Notes: a model not told the origin generated them from the letters alone. A stretch of 64,000 nucleotides of DNA from Paractinoplanes rishiriensis (GCF_016862375.1 NZ_BOMV01000057.1:291256-355255), one strand, 5' to 3'; shown: positions 8,486 to 17,069, counted from the first letter of the stretch. Numbers and translations are program-made.

Positions 8486-9637
8486 ATGCCCCAGTCGCCC
8501 CGGCCCACTCCCCCCGGCGAAACGGGCCGGCCCTCCCGGCCGGCTTCGGCTCCCGGGGTGGATCAGCCCTCCCGGCCGGCTGCCGCCGTCGGGGTGGATC
8601 AGTCCTCCCGGCCGGCTGCCGCCGTCGGAGTGGAGCGGGCGCGCCGGCGGCGGCCCACCATCCGCGAGGTGGCGCGGCTGGCCGGGGTGTCGCACCAGAC
8701 CGTGTCGCGTTACCTGCGGCTGGACAGCACCGTCAACGAGGCCATCCAGCAGCGCATCGGCCAGGCTATCGCCCAGCTAGACTACCGGCCCAACCTGGTG
8801 GCCCGCGCGATGCGCAACCGCCGCACCGGCCGGCTGGCCCTGCTGCTGCCGCCCGGCACCGCGATCAGCTCGCTCGAAGTGCTGGCCGGGGCGACCGCCG
8901 TGGCGCACGAAGCCGGCTACGCGGTCGAGGTGGTCACCCTGGACGGCCCGGCCGCCACCCGCGCCGACCGGGTCCGCGAACTGGCCGACTCGGGCTTCTT
9001 CGAGGCGATCGTGTCGTTCACCCCGCTGCCCGCCGACGCCACCCGCACCGACACCGGCACCCCGGTCGTGGTCAGCCCGCACTACGACGAAAACATGCGC
9101 GGCATCGGCGAGCTGGCCGACGCGTCCGCGATCGAGGAGCTGATCGTCGGGCTCGCCGACCGGGGCCACCGCCGCTTCCTGCACCTGGCCGGCGACTACG
9201 CGCACACCTCGGCCCGCTGCCGCCGCGACGTCTTCCTGGCGACGATCGACCGCCTCGGCCTCGAGCCGGCCGGCGTAGCCGACTGCGGCTGGCGCACCGA
9301 CCCGGCCCGCCAGGCCGTCCTCGACCTGCCCGCCGACCGTCCCGCCACCGCCGTGATCGCCGCCAACGACATCCTGGCCGTGGCCGCGATGTCCGGCGCC
9401 GTCCGCCGCGGCTGGTCGGTCCCCGGCGACCTGAGCGTCACCGGCTGGGACGACAACCCGGTAGCCGCCGCCATGACCCCCGCGCTGACCACCGTCCGCG
9501 TCGACCACGACCTGCTGGGCCGCCACGCGGTGACCACCCTGCTGGCCACCCTGACCGGCACCGCCGCACCGGAGCGCGGCCGACCCGTCACCACCGTGAA
9601 GTGGCGCGAGTCGACCGGCCCGGCACCGGCCCGCTAG
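8486..9637 (+). CDS. LacI-family transcriptional regulator with repeated N-terminal leader
   Basis: 383 residues from ATG 8486. The DNA-binding domain is displaced from the start: helix-turn-helix TIREVARLAGVSHQTVSRYL lies at residues 58-77, followed by the hinge region YRPNLVARAMRNRRTGRLAL. The ligand-binding part is a periplasmic-binding-protein fold with typical AVIAANDILAVAAM and DLSVTGWDDNP segments. The first 50 residues are a Pro/Ala-rich leader of three 12-residue repeats. It is divergent from the GH42 operon with two operators in between, so it probably represses that operon in the absence of a galactoside or xyloside inducer and may also control the GH39-like gene at 43 kb. Confidence 0.9.
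   Translation: MPQSPRPTPPGETGRPSRPASAPGVDQPSRPAAAVGVDQSSRPAAAVGVERARRRRPTIREVARLAGVSHQTVSRYLRLDSTVNEAIQQRIGQAIAQLDYRPNLVARAMRNRRTGRLALLLPPGTAISSLEVLAGATAVAHEAGYAVEVVTLDGPAATRADRVRELADSGFFEAIVSFTPLPADATRTDTGTPVVVSPHYDENMRGIGELADASAIEELIVGLADRGHRRFLHLAGDYAHTSARCRRDVFLATIDRLGLEPAGVADCGWRTDPARQAVLDLPADRPATAVIAANDILAVAAMSGAVRRGWSVPGDLSVTGWDDNPVAAAMTPALTTVRVDHDLLGRHAVTTLLATLTGTAAPERGRPVTTVKWRESTGPAPAR
8534..8641 (+). repeat. three tandem 36-bp units inside the lacI leader
   Basis: Units start at 8534, 8570 and 8606. They encode SRPASAPGVDQP, SRPAAAVGVDQS and SRPAAAVGVERA. Units two and three are almost identical in DNA, which points to recent slippage or unequal crossover. Length is a multiple of three, so the frame is kept. 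Confidence 0.9.
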
Positions 9638-9945
9638 ACAGCCCCGGGTCGAGTCCGCGCGACTCCGCTCACGCCCGCCGCGGATCCTGCGTCGCCTGCC
9701 GGCACCGGATCCGCAACGCAGCGGCCGTCCCGAGAAGTGGATGATCTTCCCGCGATCCAGGATCCTCGGAGGTGCAAGGAGATTGCGCGGCCCGTGCGGC
9801 CACGGCGACGCGGACCACCGGGCTCGGGTGGTGTCGGTGTCCACATCGGGCGGGCAGCGGTGGAACGGCGGCAGGACCAGGCCCGCTGGCCCCAACGCAC
9901 CCATGCGCGGCCCCTCCGCGGGGCCGCGCGGGTGACGGGCTGTGG
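9638..9945. other. 308-bp intergenic stretch between convergent genes
   Basis: Between the lacI stop and the stop of the serine hydrolase. No reading frame in it resembles a protein that I recognise. The only clear structure is the terminator-like hairpin at 9905-9929. A GGATCC-rich portion around 9700-9775 has several short inverted repeats but nothing definite. Confidence 0.6.
9905..9929. terminator. bidirectional terminator-like hairpin
   Basis: A perfect 10-bp stem, GCGCGGCCCC / GGGGCCGCGC, with a 5-base loop, placed between two converging genes. It lacks a T-tract, which is common for actinomycete terminators. Confidence 0.65.
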
Positions 9946-11073
9946 TTAGCCGCAGAGTGCGTCGTCGATCAGGCGTAGCGTGCGTTTCTGGACGGCCTGC
10001 GCGGGCTGCGGGTCGGCCAGCTGGGTGCTCAGGGCCAGCACCGCCACCCGGGTGCCGTCCGGGCTTACGCCGTTTGCGGTGCTCATGCCGGGCATGTCGC
10101 CGCCGTGTGACCAGTAGCCGCCGCAGCGGTTCGGCACGAACATGATGCCGAGCCCGTAGCGCGCGCCGGGGATGTAGTCCTGGAACGTCTCGGCCAGGAC
10201 GGTCCGGTGCAGGTCGGCCATCTGCCGCGGCCGCAGCAGTTCGCCGCGCTGCAGCGCCTGCCAGAAGCGGGACAGGTCGGCCGGGGTGGTGACCAGGTTG
10301 CCGGCTGCGCCCGCGACGGACGTGTTGAACTCGGTGGTGTCGGTCAGCGGGCCGCCCGGCTCCCACTGGTGGTAGCCCCGGGCGTGCGGGCGGGGCAGGG
10401 TGGGCCGGTCACCGGGCGACGAGGTGTGCCGCAGGCCGAGCGGGCGGAGGATGCGGTCGCGCACCTCGGCGTCCCACGGGCGGCCGGTCACCCGTTCGAT
10501 CACCATCCCGGCCAGGATGAAGTTGGTGTTGGAGTAGTCCCAGCTGGTGCCGGGTGCGAAGGTGGGCGGGTGCTTCATCGCGATCGCCACCAGGTCGGCG
10601 GGGTCGTAGTGGTCGAACCGGTGCGCCCGGAACGCCTCGTACGACGCCAGGCCGGCCAGGTCGTTGGTGTAGTTGAACAGGCCGCTGGTGTGCTGGAGCA
10701 ACTGCCGGACGGTGATCCGGCGGCCGTCGTTGCCGTTGCCGGCCACCGCGCCCGGCAACCACCGCTCGACGGTGTCGTCCAGTGACAGGCGCCCCTCGCC
10801 GGCCAGTTGCAGCACGACCACGGCCGTGAAGGTCTTGGTGTTGCTGCCCATCCGGAAGTAGCCGTTGAGCGGTACCGCGCCGGCCCGGGCACGGACCGTG
10901 CGGTCGTCCACCCGGGTCAGCCCCTGCACCCCGGTGATGCCGAGGGCGTGCAGGTCGTCGACGCCGGTCTGGAGCGTGGACCGGCCGGCGGCCACCGCCG
11001 GCGCCACCGATCCGGCCAGCAGCGCGGCCGTGGTCGCGACGACGACGCCCCATTTGCCTAGTTGAATATGCAT
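9946..11073 (-). CDS. secreted serine hydrolase, beta-lactamase class C / D-Ala-D-Ala carboxypeptidase family
   Basis: 375 residues with a signal peptide (GVVVATTAALLAGSVAPAVA). The penicillin-recognition motifs are in order: Ser77-x-x-Lys80 in RMGSNTKTFTAV, Tyr180-Ser-Asn182 in SWDYSNTN, and HGG in YWSHGGDMPGM. Blocks such as LLQHTSGLFNYT and NFILAGMVIERVTG are typical of the Streptomyces R61 DD-peptidase/EstB group. It could trim cell-wall peptides or act as an esterase; hydrolysis of beta-lactams is not implied. Stands alone between two intergenic regions. Confidence 0.88.
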   Translation of the reverse strand: MHIQLGKWGVVVATTAALLAGSVAPAVAAGRSTLQTGVDDLHALGITGVQGLTRVDDRTVRARAGAVPLNGYFRMGSNTKTFTAVVVLQLAGEGRLSLDDTVERWLPGAVAGNGNDGRRITVRQLLQHTSGLFNYTNDLAGLASYEAFRAHRFDHYDPADLVAIAMKHPPTFAPGTSWDYSNTNFILAGMVIERVTGRPWDAEVRDRILRPLGLRHTSSPGDRPTLPRPHARGYHQWEPGGPLTDTTEFNTSVAGAAGNLVTTPADLSRFWQALQRGELLRPRQMADLHRTVLAETFQDYIPGARYGLGIMFVPNRCGGYWSHGGDMPGMSTANGVSPDGTRVAVLALSTQLADPQPAQAVQKRTLRLIDDALCG

Positions 11074-11222
11074 GCTTTGACGCTATTGAGGGGTGCCGGT
11101 TGGCTCCATCCGGTGAGCCCCCGTTCTCGGGTGGGGTTAACCCCCGGTCGGGTGGCGGGAAACCGCAAGCTGGCCATCTCTCGTTCACCTGCTGTTCGGC
11201 CACGGCTGGCTAAGGTGACGCC

Positions 11223-11783
11223 ATGGACGGCGTCGGGGCGGCCCGCGACCTTGCCAGGTTTCTCCTGGCGGACCTACCGGAACGCTGGCGGCACACGGTC
11301 GGTGTGGCGCGGCGGGCGGAGAGCCTGATCGGGACTCTGCCGGCCGGTGACGGTGCGGTGCTGGTGGCGGCCGCCTGGCTGCACGACGTCGGCTACGCGG
11401 CGCCGCTGCGGGACACCGGCTTCCACCCGCTGGACGGTGCCCGGCATGTCCGGGCCGCCGGCTGGTCGTACCGGATAACGGGTTTGGTTGCTCATCACTC
11501 CGGTGCGATGTGCGTGGCCCGGTGCCGCGGTCTGGCCGATCAGCTGGCCGAGTTCCCGCAGGAGAGTTCGCCGACCGCCGACGCGCTGGTGTACGCCGAT
11601 CAGACCGTCGGGCCCGACGGCGTGGTGATGACGTTCGAGGACCGACTGGCCGACATGCTGCACCGGCACGGGACCGGGTCGCCGCACGCGGCCGCGCATC
11701 ACGAGCGGGCGCCACTGCTGCGCGCCGCGGTGCTGCGGGTCGAGGACCGGCTCGCGCTGGCCCGGCTGGTGCCCGCCGCCTGA
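11223..11783 (+). CDS. HD-domain metal-dependent phosphohydrolase-like protein
   Basis: 186 residues. The HD signature is present: His24 (ERWRHTVGVARRAE), the His54-Asp55 pair in AAWLHDVGYA, and a distal His91-His92 (TGLVAHHSGA), with a later DQ in VYADQTVGPDG as possible last ligand. HD proteins hydrolyse phosphate esters, often of nucleotides, using two metals. Nothing in the neighbourhood fixes the substrate. ATG at 11223 fits the start of homology. Confidence 0.8.
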   Translation: MDGVGAARDLARFLLADLPERWRHTVGVARRAESLIGTLPAGDGAVLVAAAWLHDVGYAAPLRDTGFHPLDGARHVRAAGWSYRITGLVAHHSGAMCVARCRGLADQLAEFPQESSPTADALVYADQTVGPDGVVMTFEDRLADMLHRHGTGSPHAAAHHERAPLLRAAVLRVEDRLALARLVPAA

Positions 11784-11903
11784 ATGCGGGGTGACACCGC
11801 CGGCAACAACTCCACAGTGGCCTACCGGCCGCACGCTGCGCGCCAATGACCGGTTGCTGACCACGGTGAACGAGCAGCTCCTCCCGAACTGATCACCCGA
11901 GTC

Positions 11904-11934
11904 CGGCCACCGAACCATACTGGTTCGGTGGCCG
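11904..11934. promoter_or_regulatory. long perfect hairpin covering the start codon of the Y-family polymerase
   Basis: CGGCCACCGAACCA and its exact reverse complement are separated by only TAC: a 14-bp stem with a 3-base loop. The GTG at 11928 lies in the right arm. It could sequester the start codon or be a protein-binding palindrome. It has CGAAC and GTTCG halves as in the actinobacterial SOS box, but with a spacing of 7 instead of 4. Confidence 0.7.
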
Positions 11935-12968
11935 GCGTCTGGGTGCTGCACGTCGACCTCGACCAGTTCTTCGCGTCGGTCGAGGTGCTGCGCCGCCCTG
12001 AGCTGCGGGGCCGGCCGGTCGTGGTGGGTGGCTCCGGCGACCCGGCGCAGGCGCGTACTGTGGTCGCCACGGCTTCCCGGGAGGCCCGTGCGTTCGGCGT
12101 ACGGTCGGGAATGCCGCTGCGGCTCGCCGCGCGCAAGTGTCCCGACACAGTGTTCCTGCCCACCGACATGCCTGCCTACGAGCAGGCGTCGGCCCGGGTG
12201 ATGGCGGCGCTGCGCGGTTTTCCGGTACGCCTCGAGGTGTGGGGCCTGGACGAGGCGTTCGTGGGCGGCGACGTCGACGACCCGCAGCGGCTGGCCGCCG
12301 AGCTCAAGTCCGCGATCCTCGACCAGACCGGCCTGACCTGCGCGGTCGGCATCGGCCGCAACAAGAACCAGGCCAAGATCGCGGCCCGGTTCGCCAAGCA
12401 GGACCCGACCGGCATCGCCACCGTGACCGACGAGACCTGGATGCCGCTGATGGGCGCGCGCCCGGCCGGCGACCTGTGGGGCGTCGGCCCGAAGACCGTG
12501 CGGAAGCTCGACGAACTCGGCCTGCCCACCGTGGCCGACCTGGCCGCCGCCGGCCCGGACCGGCTCCAGGAACGCTTCCCGCCCCGGGCCGCCCGGTGGC
12601 TCACCGTGATCGCCCGTGGCGGCGGCGACACCGAGATCGTCACCGAGCCGTGGGTGGCGAAGTCGCGCAGCAAGGAGGTCACGTTCCCGCACGACCTCAC
12701 CGACCGCGCCGACGTCGAGACCCAGTTGACCACCCTGGCCCGCGCGCTGACCGCCGAGGTGGCCGCCGCCGGCCGCCAGGTGATCCGGGTCGGCGTGAAG
12801 GTCCGCTCGTCCACCTTCTTCACCCAGACCCGCGAGGCCAAACTCCGCGGCGGCCCCACCACCGACCCCGACGTGATCGCCGCCGCAGCCCGCGAGGTGC
12901 TGACCAAGTTCGAGCTGAAACGCCCGGTTCGCCTGCTGGGCGTCCGCGCTGACCTGCACGTCGACTGA
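11928..12968 (+). CDS. dinB: Y-family DNA polymerase IV
   Basis: 346 residues. Catalytic acidic residues are Asp10 (LHVDLDQFFASVE) and Asp108-Glu109 (WGLDEAFVG); the steric-gate region, the YEQASARVMAAL finger/palm segment, the GIGRNKNQAKIAA motif, the helix-hairpin-helix (DLWGVGPKTVRKLDELG) and a little-finger domain (VTFPHDLTDRADVE...) are all present. It carries out low-fidelity translesion synthesis. The C-terminus ends soon after the little finger with no obvious beta-clamp peptide. GTG 11928 is used; GTG 11943 would give an equally plausible start (MLHVDLDQ) outside the hairpin loop. Confidence 0.9.
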   Translation: MAGVWVLHVDLDQFFASVEVLRRPELRGRPVVVGGSGDPAQARTVVATASREARAFGVRSGMPLRLAARKCPDTVFLPTDMPAYEQASARVMAALRGFPVRLEVWGLDEAFVGGDVDDPQRLAAELKSAILDQTGLTCAVGIGRNKNQAKIAARFAKQDPTGIATVTDETWMPLMGARPAGDLWGVGPKTVRKLDELGLPTVADLAAAGPDRLQERFPPRAARWLTVIARGGGDTEIVTEPWVAKSRSKEVTFPHDLTDRADVETQLTTLARALTAEVAAAGRQVIRVGVKVRSSTFFTQTREAKLRGGPTTDPDVIAAAAREVLTKFELKRPVRLLGVRADLHVD

Positions 12969-13000
12969 GGCCCTCCGACCCTGCCGGCCGGAACCCGTGC

Positions 13001-13710
13001 GCGGGAGACTGGGAGTGGCGCGGGGCGCGGTACGACCTGAGCCGGGACTACCTGGAGCTGGCCCGGACGCAGGCCGAGGGCATCATCGCGGGCGCGGTGC
13101 ACGAGGCCCGTGCGGTGGCCGGCGACCTGGAGGTCGAGGGCAACCCGCTGATCGGCAACGCCGCGGCGCGACTGCTCGAGGAGTCGGCGCACGCCGAGCT
13201 CACCGTGCTGGGCAGCCGGGGGCGCGGCGGGCTCGGGAGCCTGCTGCTCGGGTCGGTCAGCCGGCGGGTCGCCACCCATGCGGCGGGGCCGGTGGTCGTG
13301 GTGCGCGGGCGCGACGAGGGTCCGGTCGTCGCGGGCGTGGACGATTCGCCGGGTGCCGACATCGTTCGCCGGGCGGCGTTCGAAGCGGCGGCCGGGCGCG
13401 ACACCGGGCTGTTCGTGGTGCGGTCCTATCTGCCCGAGGCGCCGCTGTGGCTGGGTGACGTGGCCACGGCGGTCGCCGAGGGGCAGGAGCGGGCCGGGTT
13501 GACCGAGCAGCCGGCGCCGTGGCGGGCGAGGTTTCCGGAGGTGCCGGTGCAGCCGGTGCTGACCCACGAGACGGCGGCATCCGCGCTGGTCACCGCCTCG
13601 GAGCGGGCGCAGCTCGTGATCGTGGGCAGCCGCGGGCCGGGCTGCATCTGCTGCACCACGCCCAATGTCCGGTTCTGATCGTGCGGGCCGTCCGTCAGGT
13701 CGCGGGGTAG
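13001..13710 (+). pseudogene. universal stress protein (UspA) gene, truncated and frameshifted
   Basis: The frame from about 13016 reads WRGARYDLSRDYLELART and continues through the end of a first Usp domain (LTVLGSRGRGGLGSLLLGS, VVVVRG) into a second one (VAGVDDSPGADIVRRAAFEA, QLVIVGSRGPG). The first 40 or so residues, with the ATP-binding start of domain one, are absent: the preceding DNA leads straight back to dinB. Near the end the frame breaks: the expected tail LLHHAQCPVLIVRAVRQVAG is found one frame away, ending at 13710, with the usual Gly-rich loop shortened. The end overlaps the modC stop. A dead tandem-Usp gene. Confidence 0.8.
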
Positions 13711-14741
13711 GCGCGGGTCTCGGCGGCCTTCACCGCGACCCACAGCTCCTGGCCCGGTTCGAGATGGAGCTGGGCGGCCGCCGCGGGCGTGACGTCGGCG
13801 GCCACCGAGATCGGGCCGTCGAGCCTGATCCGCATGTTGTCACCGTGGCTCTGCAGGTCGGCCAGCACGGCTTTCCAGGCGTTGCGCGGGCTGCCGTCCG
13901 GCTGGCTCCGGTGCAGGGCGACCGCTGCAGGAGCAAAAGCCACAAAAGCATCACCGCGTACGATGTCAGTCGTGGCCAGGGTGAACCCGCCCGCCAACTC
14001 GACGGCGTGGCCGGTGCCGTGTCCGCGGTAGAGGTTGAGCCCGACTAGTTGAGCGACGTAATCGGTTCGCGGCCGGGCGGTGATGGTCGCGGCGTCGCCC
14101 TCCTGCACGATCTGACCGCTTTCGATAATCACGAGCCGGTCGGCCAGCACCAGCGCGTCGAGCGGATCGTGGGTCACCAGCAGGGCCGCGCCGGGGTGCG
14201 CGGCGAGGTGACGGCCCAGTTCGGCGCGGGTTTCGAGGCGGGTCCGGGCGTCCAGCGCGGCGAGCGGCTCGTCCAGCAGCAACAGTACGGGGTCGACCGC
14301 GAGCGCCCGGGCGAGCGCGACCCGCTGCGCCTGCCCGCCGGACAGGTGCCGCGGCTTGCGACGCCCGTACTCGGCGAGCCCGACGCGCTCCAGCCAGCGG
14401 TCGGCGACGGCGCGCGCGCTGCGCCGGTCGGCCCCGTGCCGGCGCGGCCCGAAGGCGACGTTGTCGCGCGCGCTCAGGTGCGGGAACAGCAGGTAGTCCT
14501 GGAAGACGACGCCGATCGGCCGGCGCTCCGGCGGGACCTGGCCGAGGTCGCGGCCGTCGAGGGTGAGGTACCCCGCAGAGAGCGCGGTGAGCCCGGCGAG
14601 CGCCCGGAGCGCGGTGGTCTTCCCGGCCCCGTTGGGCCCGAGCAGGGCGACCGTCTCACCCCGGTCGATGCGCAGGCTGATGTCGAGGCGGAACGCGTCG
14701 CGCCGCACCACGAGGTGCGCGTCCAGGAGCCGGTCGTTCAC
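13695..14741 (-). CDS. modC: molybdate ABC transporter, ATP-binding protein
   Basis: 348 residues from GTG 14741, which overlaps the permease stop (GTGA). Walker A GPNGAGKT, Q-loop VVFQDYLLFPHL, signature LSGGQAQRVALARAL, Walker B LLLLDEPLAALD and switch His in LLVTHDP are intact. The C-terminal 100 residues form the TOBE-type regulatory part seen in ModC and related importers. Last gene of modABC. The specificity for molybdate comes from the order A-B-C and the binding protein. The narG gene at the end of the window needs molybdenum cofactor. Confidence 0.88.
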   Translation of the reverse strand: MNDRLLDAHLVVRRDAFRLDISLRIDRGETVALLGPNGAGKTTALRALAGLTALSAGYLTLDGRDLGQVPPERRPIGVVFQDYLLFPHLSARDNVAFGPRRHGADRRSARAVADRWLERVGLAEYGRRKPRHLSGGQAQRVALARALAVDPVLLLLDEPLAALDARTRLETRAELGRHLAAHPGAALLVTHDPLDALVLADRLVIIESGQIVQEGDAATITARPRTDYVAQLVGLNLYRGHGTGHAVELAGGFTLATTDIVRGDAFVAFAPAAVALHRSQPDGSPRNAWKAVLADLQSHGDNMRIRLDGPISVAADVTPAAAAQLHLEPGQELWVAVKAAETRAYPAT

Positions 14742-15529
14742 GGCGCGGTCAGCCAGCGGTCGCGGAGCGCGACGAGGATGGTGACGGACACGGCGAGCAG
14801 GATAAGGCTGAGCACCACGGCGCCTTCCAGGTCGCCGCTCTCCATGGTCTGGTACACGGCGAGCGGCATCGTCTGGGTGATGCCCGGAAAGTTTCCGGCG
14901 AACGTGATGGTGGCGCCGAACTCGCCCAGCGCCCGGGCCCAGCACAGCACCGCGCCGGCCGCGATGCCCGGGGCGACCAGCGGCAACGTGACATGGGTGA
15001 AGGTGACAAGCCGGCTGGCGCCGAGCGTGGCGGCGGCCTCCTCGTAGCGGGTGTCGGCCCCACGCAGCGCTCCCTCCACGGCGATGACCAGGAACGGCAG
15101 GGCCACGAACGACTCGGCGACGACCACGCCCGCGGTGCTGAACGGCAACGTGATCCCGAACGTCTCGTCGAGCCACGAGCCGATCAGCCCGCGCCGGCCC
15201 AGCGCCAGAAGGAGCGCGATGCCACCGACCACCGGCGGCAACACGAGGGGAACCGTGATCAGCGCGCGCACCAGGCGCCGGCCGGGAAACTTGACGCGGG
15301 CGAGCAGCCAGGCCAGCGGCACGCCCAGCAGAATGCACAGCACGGTGGCCAGGGTCGCGGTGAGCAGGGAGAGTTTCAGGGCCGCCAGCACTTCGGGTTC
15401 GGCCAGTCGCTCCGGCAACGTCGCCCACGGCGTACGTGCTAAAAGCCCGACCAACGGCAGCGTCAGAAACACCACCCCGGCGATAGCCGGCAGCAGCAAT
15501 GCCACCGGCACGCTTTTCCTGGTGGTCAT
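14738..15529 (-). CDS. modB: molybdate ABC transporter permease
   Basis: 263 residues with five to six hydrophobic helices and the importer EAA loop (YEEAAATLGASRLVTFTHVTLPL). The segments FPGRRLVRALITVPLVLPPVVGG and ARALGEFGATITFAGNFPG are characteristic of ModB. The ATG overlaps the modA stop as ATGA, and its stop overlaps the modC start, so the three are translated as a coupled unit. Confidence 0.9.
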   Translation of the reverse strand: MTTRKSVPVALLLPAIAGVVFLTLPLVGLLARTPWATLPERLAEPEVLAALKLSLLTATLATVLCILLGVPLAWLLARVKFPGRRLVRALITVPLVLPPVVGGIALLLALGRRGLIGSWLDETFGITLPFSTAGVVVAESFVALPFLVIAVEGALRGADTRYEEAAATLGASRLVTFTHVTLPLVAPGIAAGAVLCWARALGEFGATITFAGNFPGITQTMPLAVYQTMESGDLEGAVVLSLILLAVSVTILVALRDRWLTAP

Positions 15530-16293
15530 GGGCTTTGGAAGCCGGCTTCGGTGAGCACCGCGAGACCATCCGGCGAGAGCACGTAGTCGACGAACTTCTG
15601 CGCGCCGGCCGGATTCTTGGCGCCGTTCAGCACCGCGATCGGATAGTCGTTGACGGCCTGCGCGGATTCCGGAAACTCCACCGCGTCGACGTCCGCGGAC
15701 GCGGCCTTGGCGTCGGTGCGGTAGACCAGCGCGGCGTCGACCTCACCGAGCTTGAGCTTGGCGAGGGCCGCTTTGACGTCCTGTTCGAGGGTCACCGGGA
15801 TGAGTTCGACGCCGCCCTTTTCCAGGGCGGTTCTGGCCGCGGCGCCGCACGGTACGGTTTCGGCGCAGAGGGCCACCTTGAGGCCGGCCGCGGTCAGGCC
15901 GGCGAGTCCGGTGATGCCTTTCGGATTGCCTTTGGCCACCGCGATGACGAGCTGATTCTTGACGAATGTGGCGGGCGCCGCGGCGTCGGTGACGGCAGCC
16001 ATGTTCTTGGGCGCGGCGGACGCAAATACATCCGCCGGGGCGCCCTGATTGATCTGCGTCGCGAGAGCCGAACTCCCGGCGAAGTTGAACGTGACCGTGG
16101 TGCCCGGATTGGCCGTCTCGAACCGCTTGCCGATCGTGGTGAAGGACTCGGTCAGCGAGGCCGCGGCAAAGACGGTGACCGTGGTGGTGCCCGGGTTGCT
16201 CGAGGCGGCGGCTTCCGTCTGGTCGGCCCCGCACCCGGCCAGGCTGACGGTGAGGAGAGCGGCGGCGAGGGCCCTCAGCTGTTGTTGTGCCAC
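15526..16293 (-). CDS. modA: molybdate-binding lipoprotein
   Basis: 255 residues. Signal peptide with lipobox LAGC, lipid-attachment Cys21. The mature part begins TVTVFAAASLTESF, the conserved ModA opening with the oxyanion-binding Ser, and continues with FNFAGSSALATQI, GAPADVFASAAPKNM and ALVYRTDAKAA. It captures molybdate (or tungstate) outside the membrane for ModBC. The start is GTG. The 337 bases upstream contain no gene. Confidence 0.9.
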   Translation of the reverse strand: MAQQQLRALAAALLTVSLAGCGADQTEAAASSNPGTTTVTVFAAASLTESFTTIGKRFETANPGTTVTFNFAGSSALATQINQGAPADVFASAAPKNMAAVTDAAAPATFVKNQLVIAVAKGNPKGITGLAGLTAAGLKVALCAETVPCGAAARTALEKGGVELIPVTLEQDVKAALAKLKLGEVDAALVYRTDAKAASADVDAVEFPESAQAVNDYPIAVLNGAKNPAGAQKFVDYVLSPDGLAVLTEAGFQSP

Positions 16294-16630
16294 GGCGCCA
16301 CTCTAGTTCGTGCAGATGCGGCCAGAAACCCGCCGATCAGACGCATCTTCGGCCCTGCGGTGAGGCAACGGGCCGCAAGCGCGCCCAACCGCCTTTCGCC
16401 TGGCGTTTTGCCTTGCGATTCTTGCTCAAGTCCTCGGCGGCGGCCCGCGCAACGGAAAACAGCGGAATCGAATCCGGCGAAGCGCGTCCACAAGCCACTG
16501 TCGCGGTGGCGCTGCAGCACCATCAATCCCTGATCGGAACGAGGAATAACCCCCGGCGGCCCTTTTCCGGGTCGCCGGGATTTTTCGTATGATCCGGCGG
16601 ATGTCGTTGCCGGGTGACGGGCCGATGGGA
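16294..16630. other. 337-bp gene-free stretch upstream of modA
   Basis: It contains the modA leader region and downstream sequence of the small secreted protein gene. I see no convincing ORF. A T-tailed hairpin (16552-16585) near its right end points along the plus strand although no plus-strand gene precedes it. No clear ModE box or molybdenum-cofactor riboswitch was recognised. Confidence 0.5.
16552..16585 (+). terminator. intrinsic terminator with T-tract, plus orientation
   Basis: CCCGGCG-g-CCC pairs with GGG-t-CGCCGGG (10 bp with one mismatch, 6-base loop TTTTCC) followed by ATTTTT. The T-tract fits a transcript running left to right. As read from the minus strand it would be only a hairpin downstream of the gene at 16631-17050. 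Confidence 0.6.
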
Positions 16631-17050
16631 TCAGAGATGTCCCGGCGTGCAGCCGGGCGTGTAGAAGCCGTTCACGCCGACTCCGGTGCTGGCCGCCGAC
16701 CGGTTGCCGGCCGCGTCGATCGCCCGGACGGTGATCGTGTTCGGGCCGGGCTTCACGACGTGCAGCACGCCCCAGGCGCCGGAGATGTGGCCCTGATCGG
16801 TGAGGAAGCCGATGGACTGGCCGTCGGCGAACGCCTGGTACCGCAGGTTCGGCTGGGGTGTCACGTTGTCGGTGGAGCGGTTCGCGCCGATGATGACCAT
16901 CAGGCACTGGAAGCCCTGGGCGTACCCGATGCGCGGCGCGGTCGGCGGGGTGGTGTCCGCAGCGGCCGAGGCGGTGCCGGCGGCGAGCGGGAGGGACAGC
17001 AGCACGGCGGCTGCCACGATGGTGATCCGGCGGAGGGATGATCGGAGCAT
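16631..17050 (-). CDS. small secreted protein with one Ig/fibronectin-like domain
   Basis: 139 residues from ATG 17050, with GAGG 7 bases upstream. Signal peptide (ITIVAAAVLLSLPLAAGTASA), then a single domain: DTTPPTAPRIGYAQG opens like the bacterial repeats that precede an Fn3/Ig-like fold, and NTITVRAIDAAGNRSAAS is the characteristic final strand of such domains. Two Cys (one in QGFQCLMV, one in TPGCTPG) could form a disulfide. Function unknown. It is divergent from a regulator gene, and both upstream regions carry the same 11-bp repeat, suggesting that the regulator controls it. Confidence 0.75.
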   Translation of the reverse strand: MLRSSLRRITIVAAAVLLSLPLAAGTASAAADTTPPTAPRIGYAQGFQCLMVIIGANRSTDNVTPQPNLRYQAFADGQSIGFLTDQGHISGAWGVLHVVKPGPNTITVRAIDAAGNRSAASTGVGVNGFYTPGCTPGHL

Positions 17051-17069
17051 GGGCACCTCACTCGTACCT

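Noticed and set aside
11904..11934. SOS (LexA) box in front of dinB
   Set aside because: Actinobacterial boxes are TCGAAC-N4-GTTCGA; here the half-sites are 7 apart and lie over the start codon. Kept only as a hairpin.
16294..16420. molybdenum-cofactor riboswitch or ModE site upstream of modA
   Set aside because: No recognisable conserved core or ModE palindrome was found by eye; a covariance-model search would be needed.
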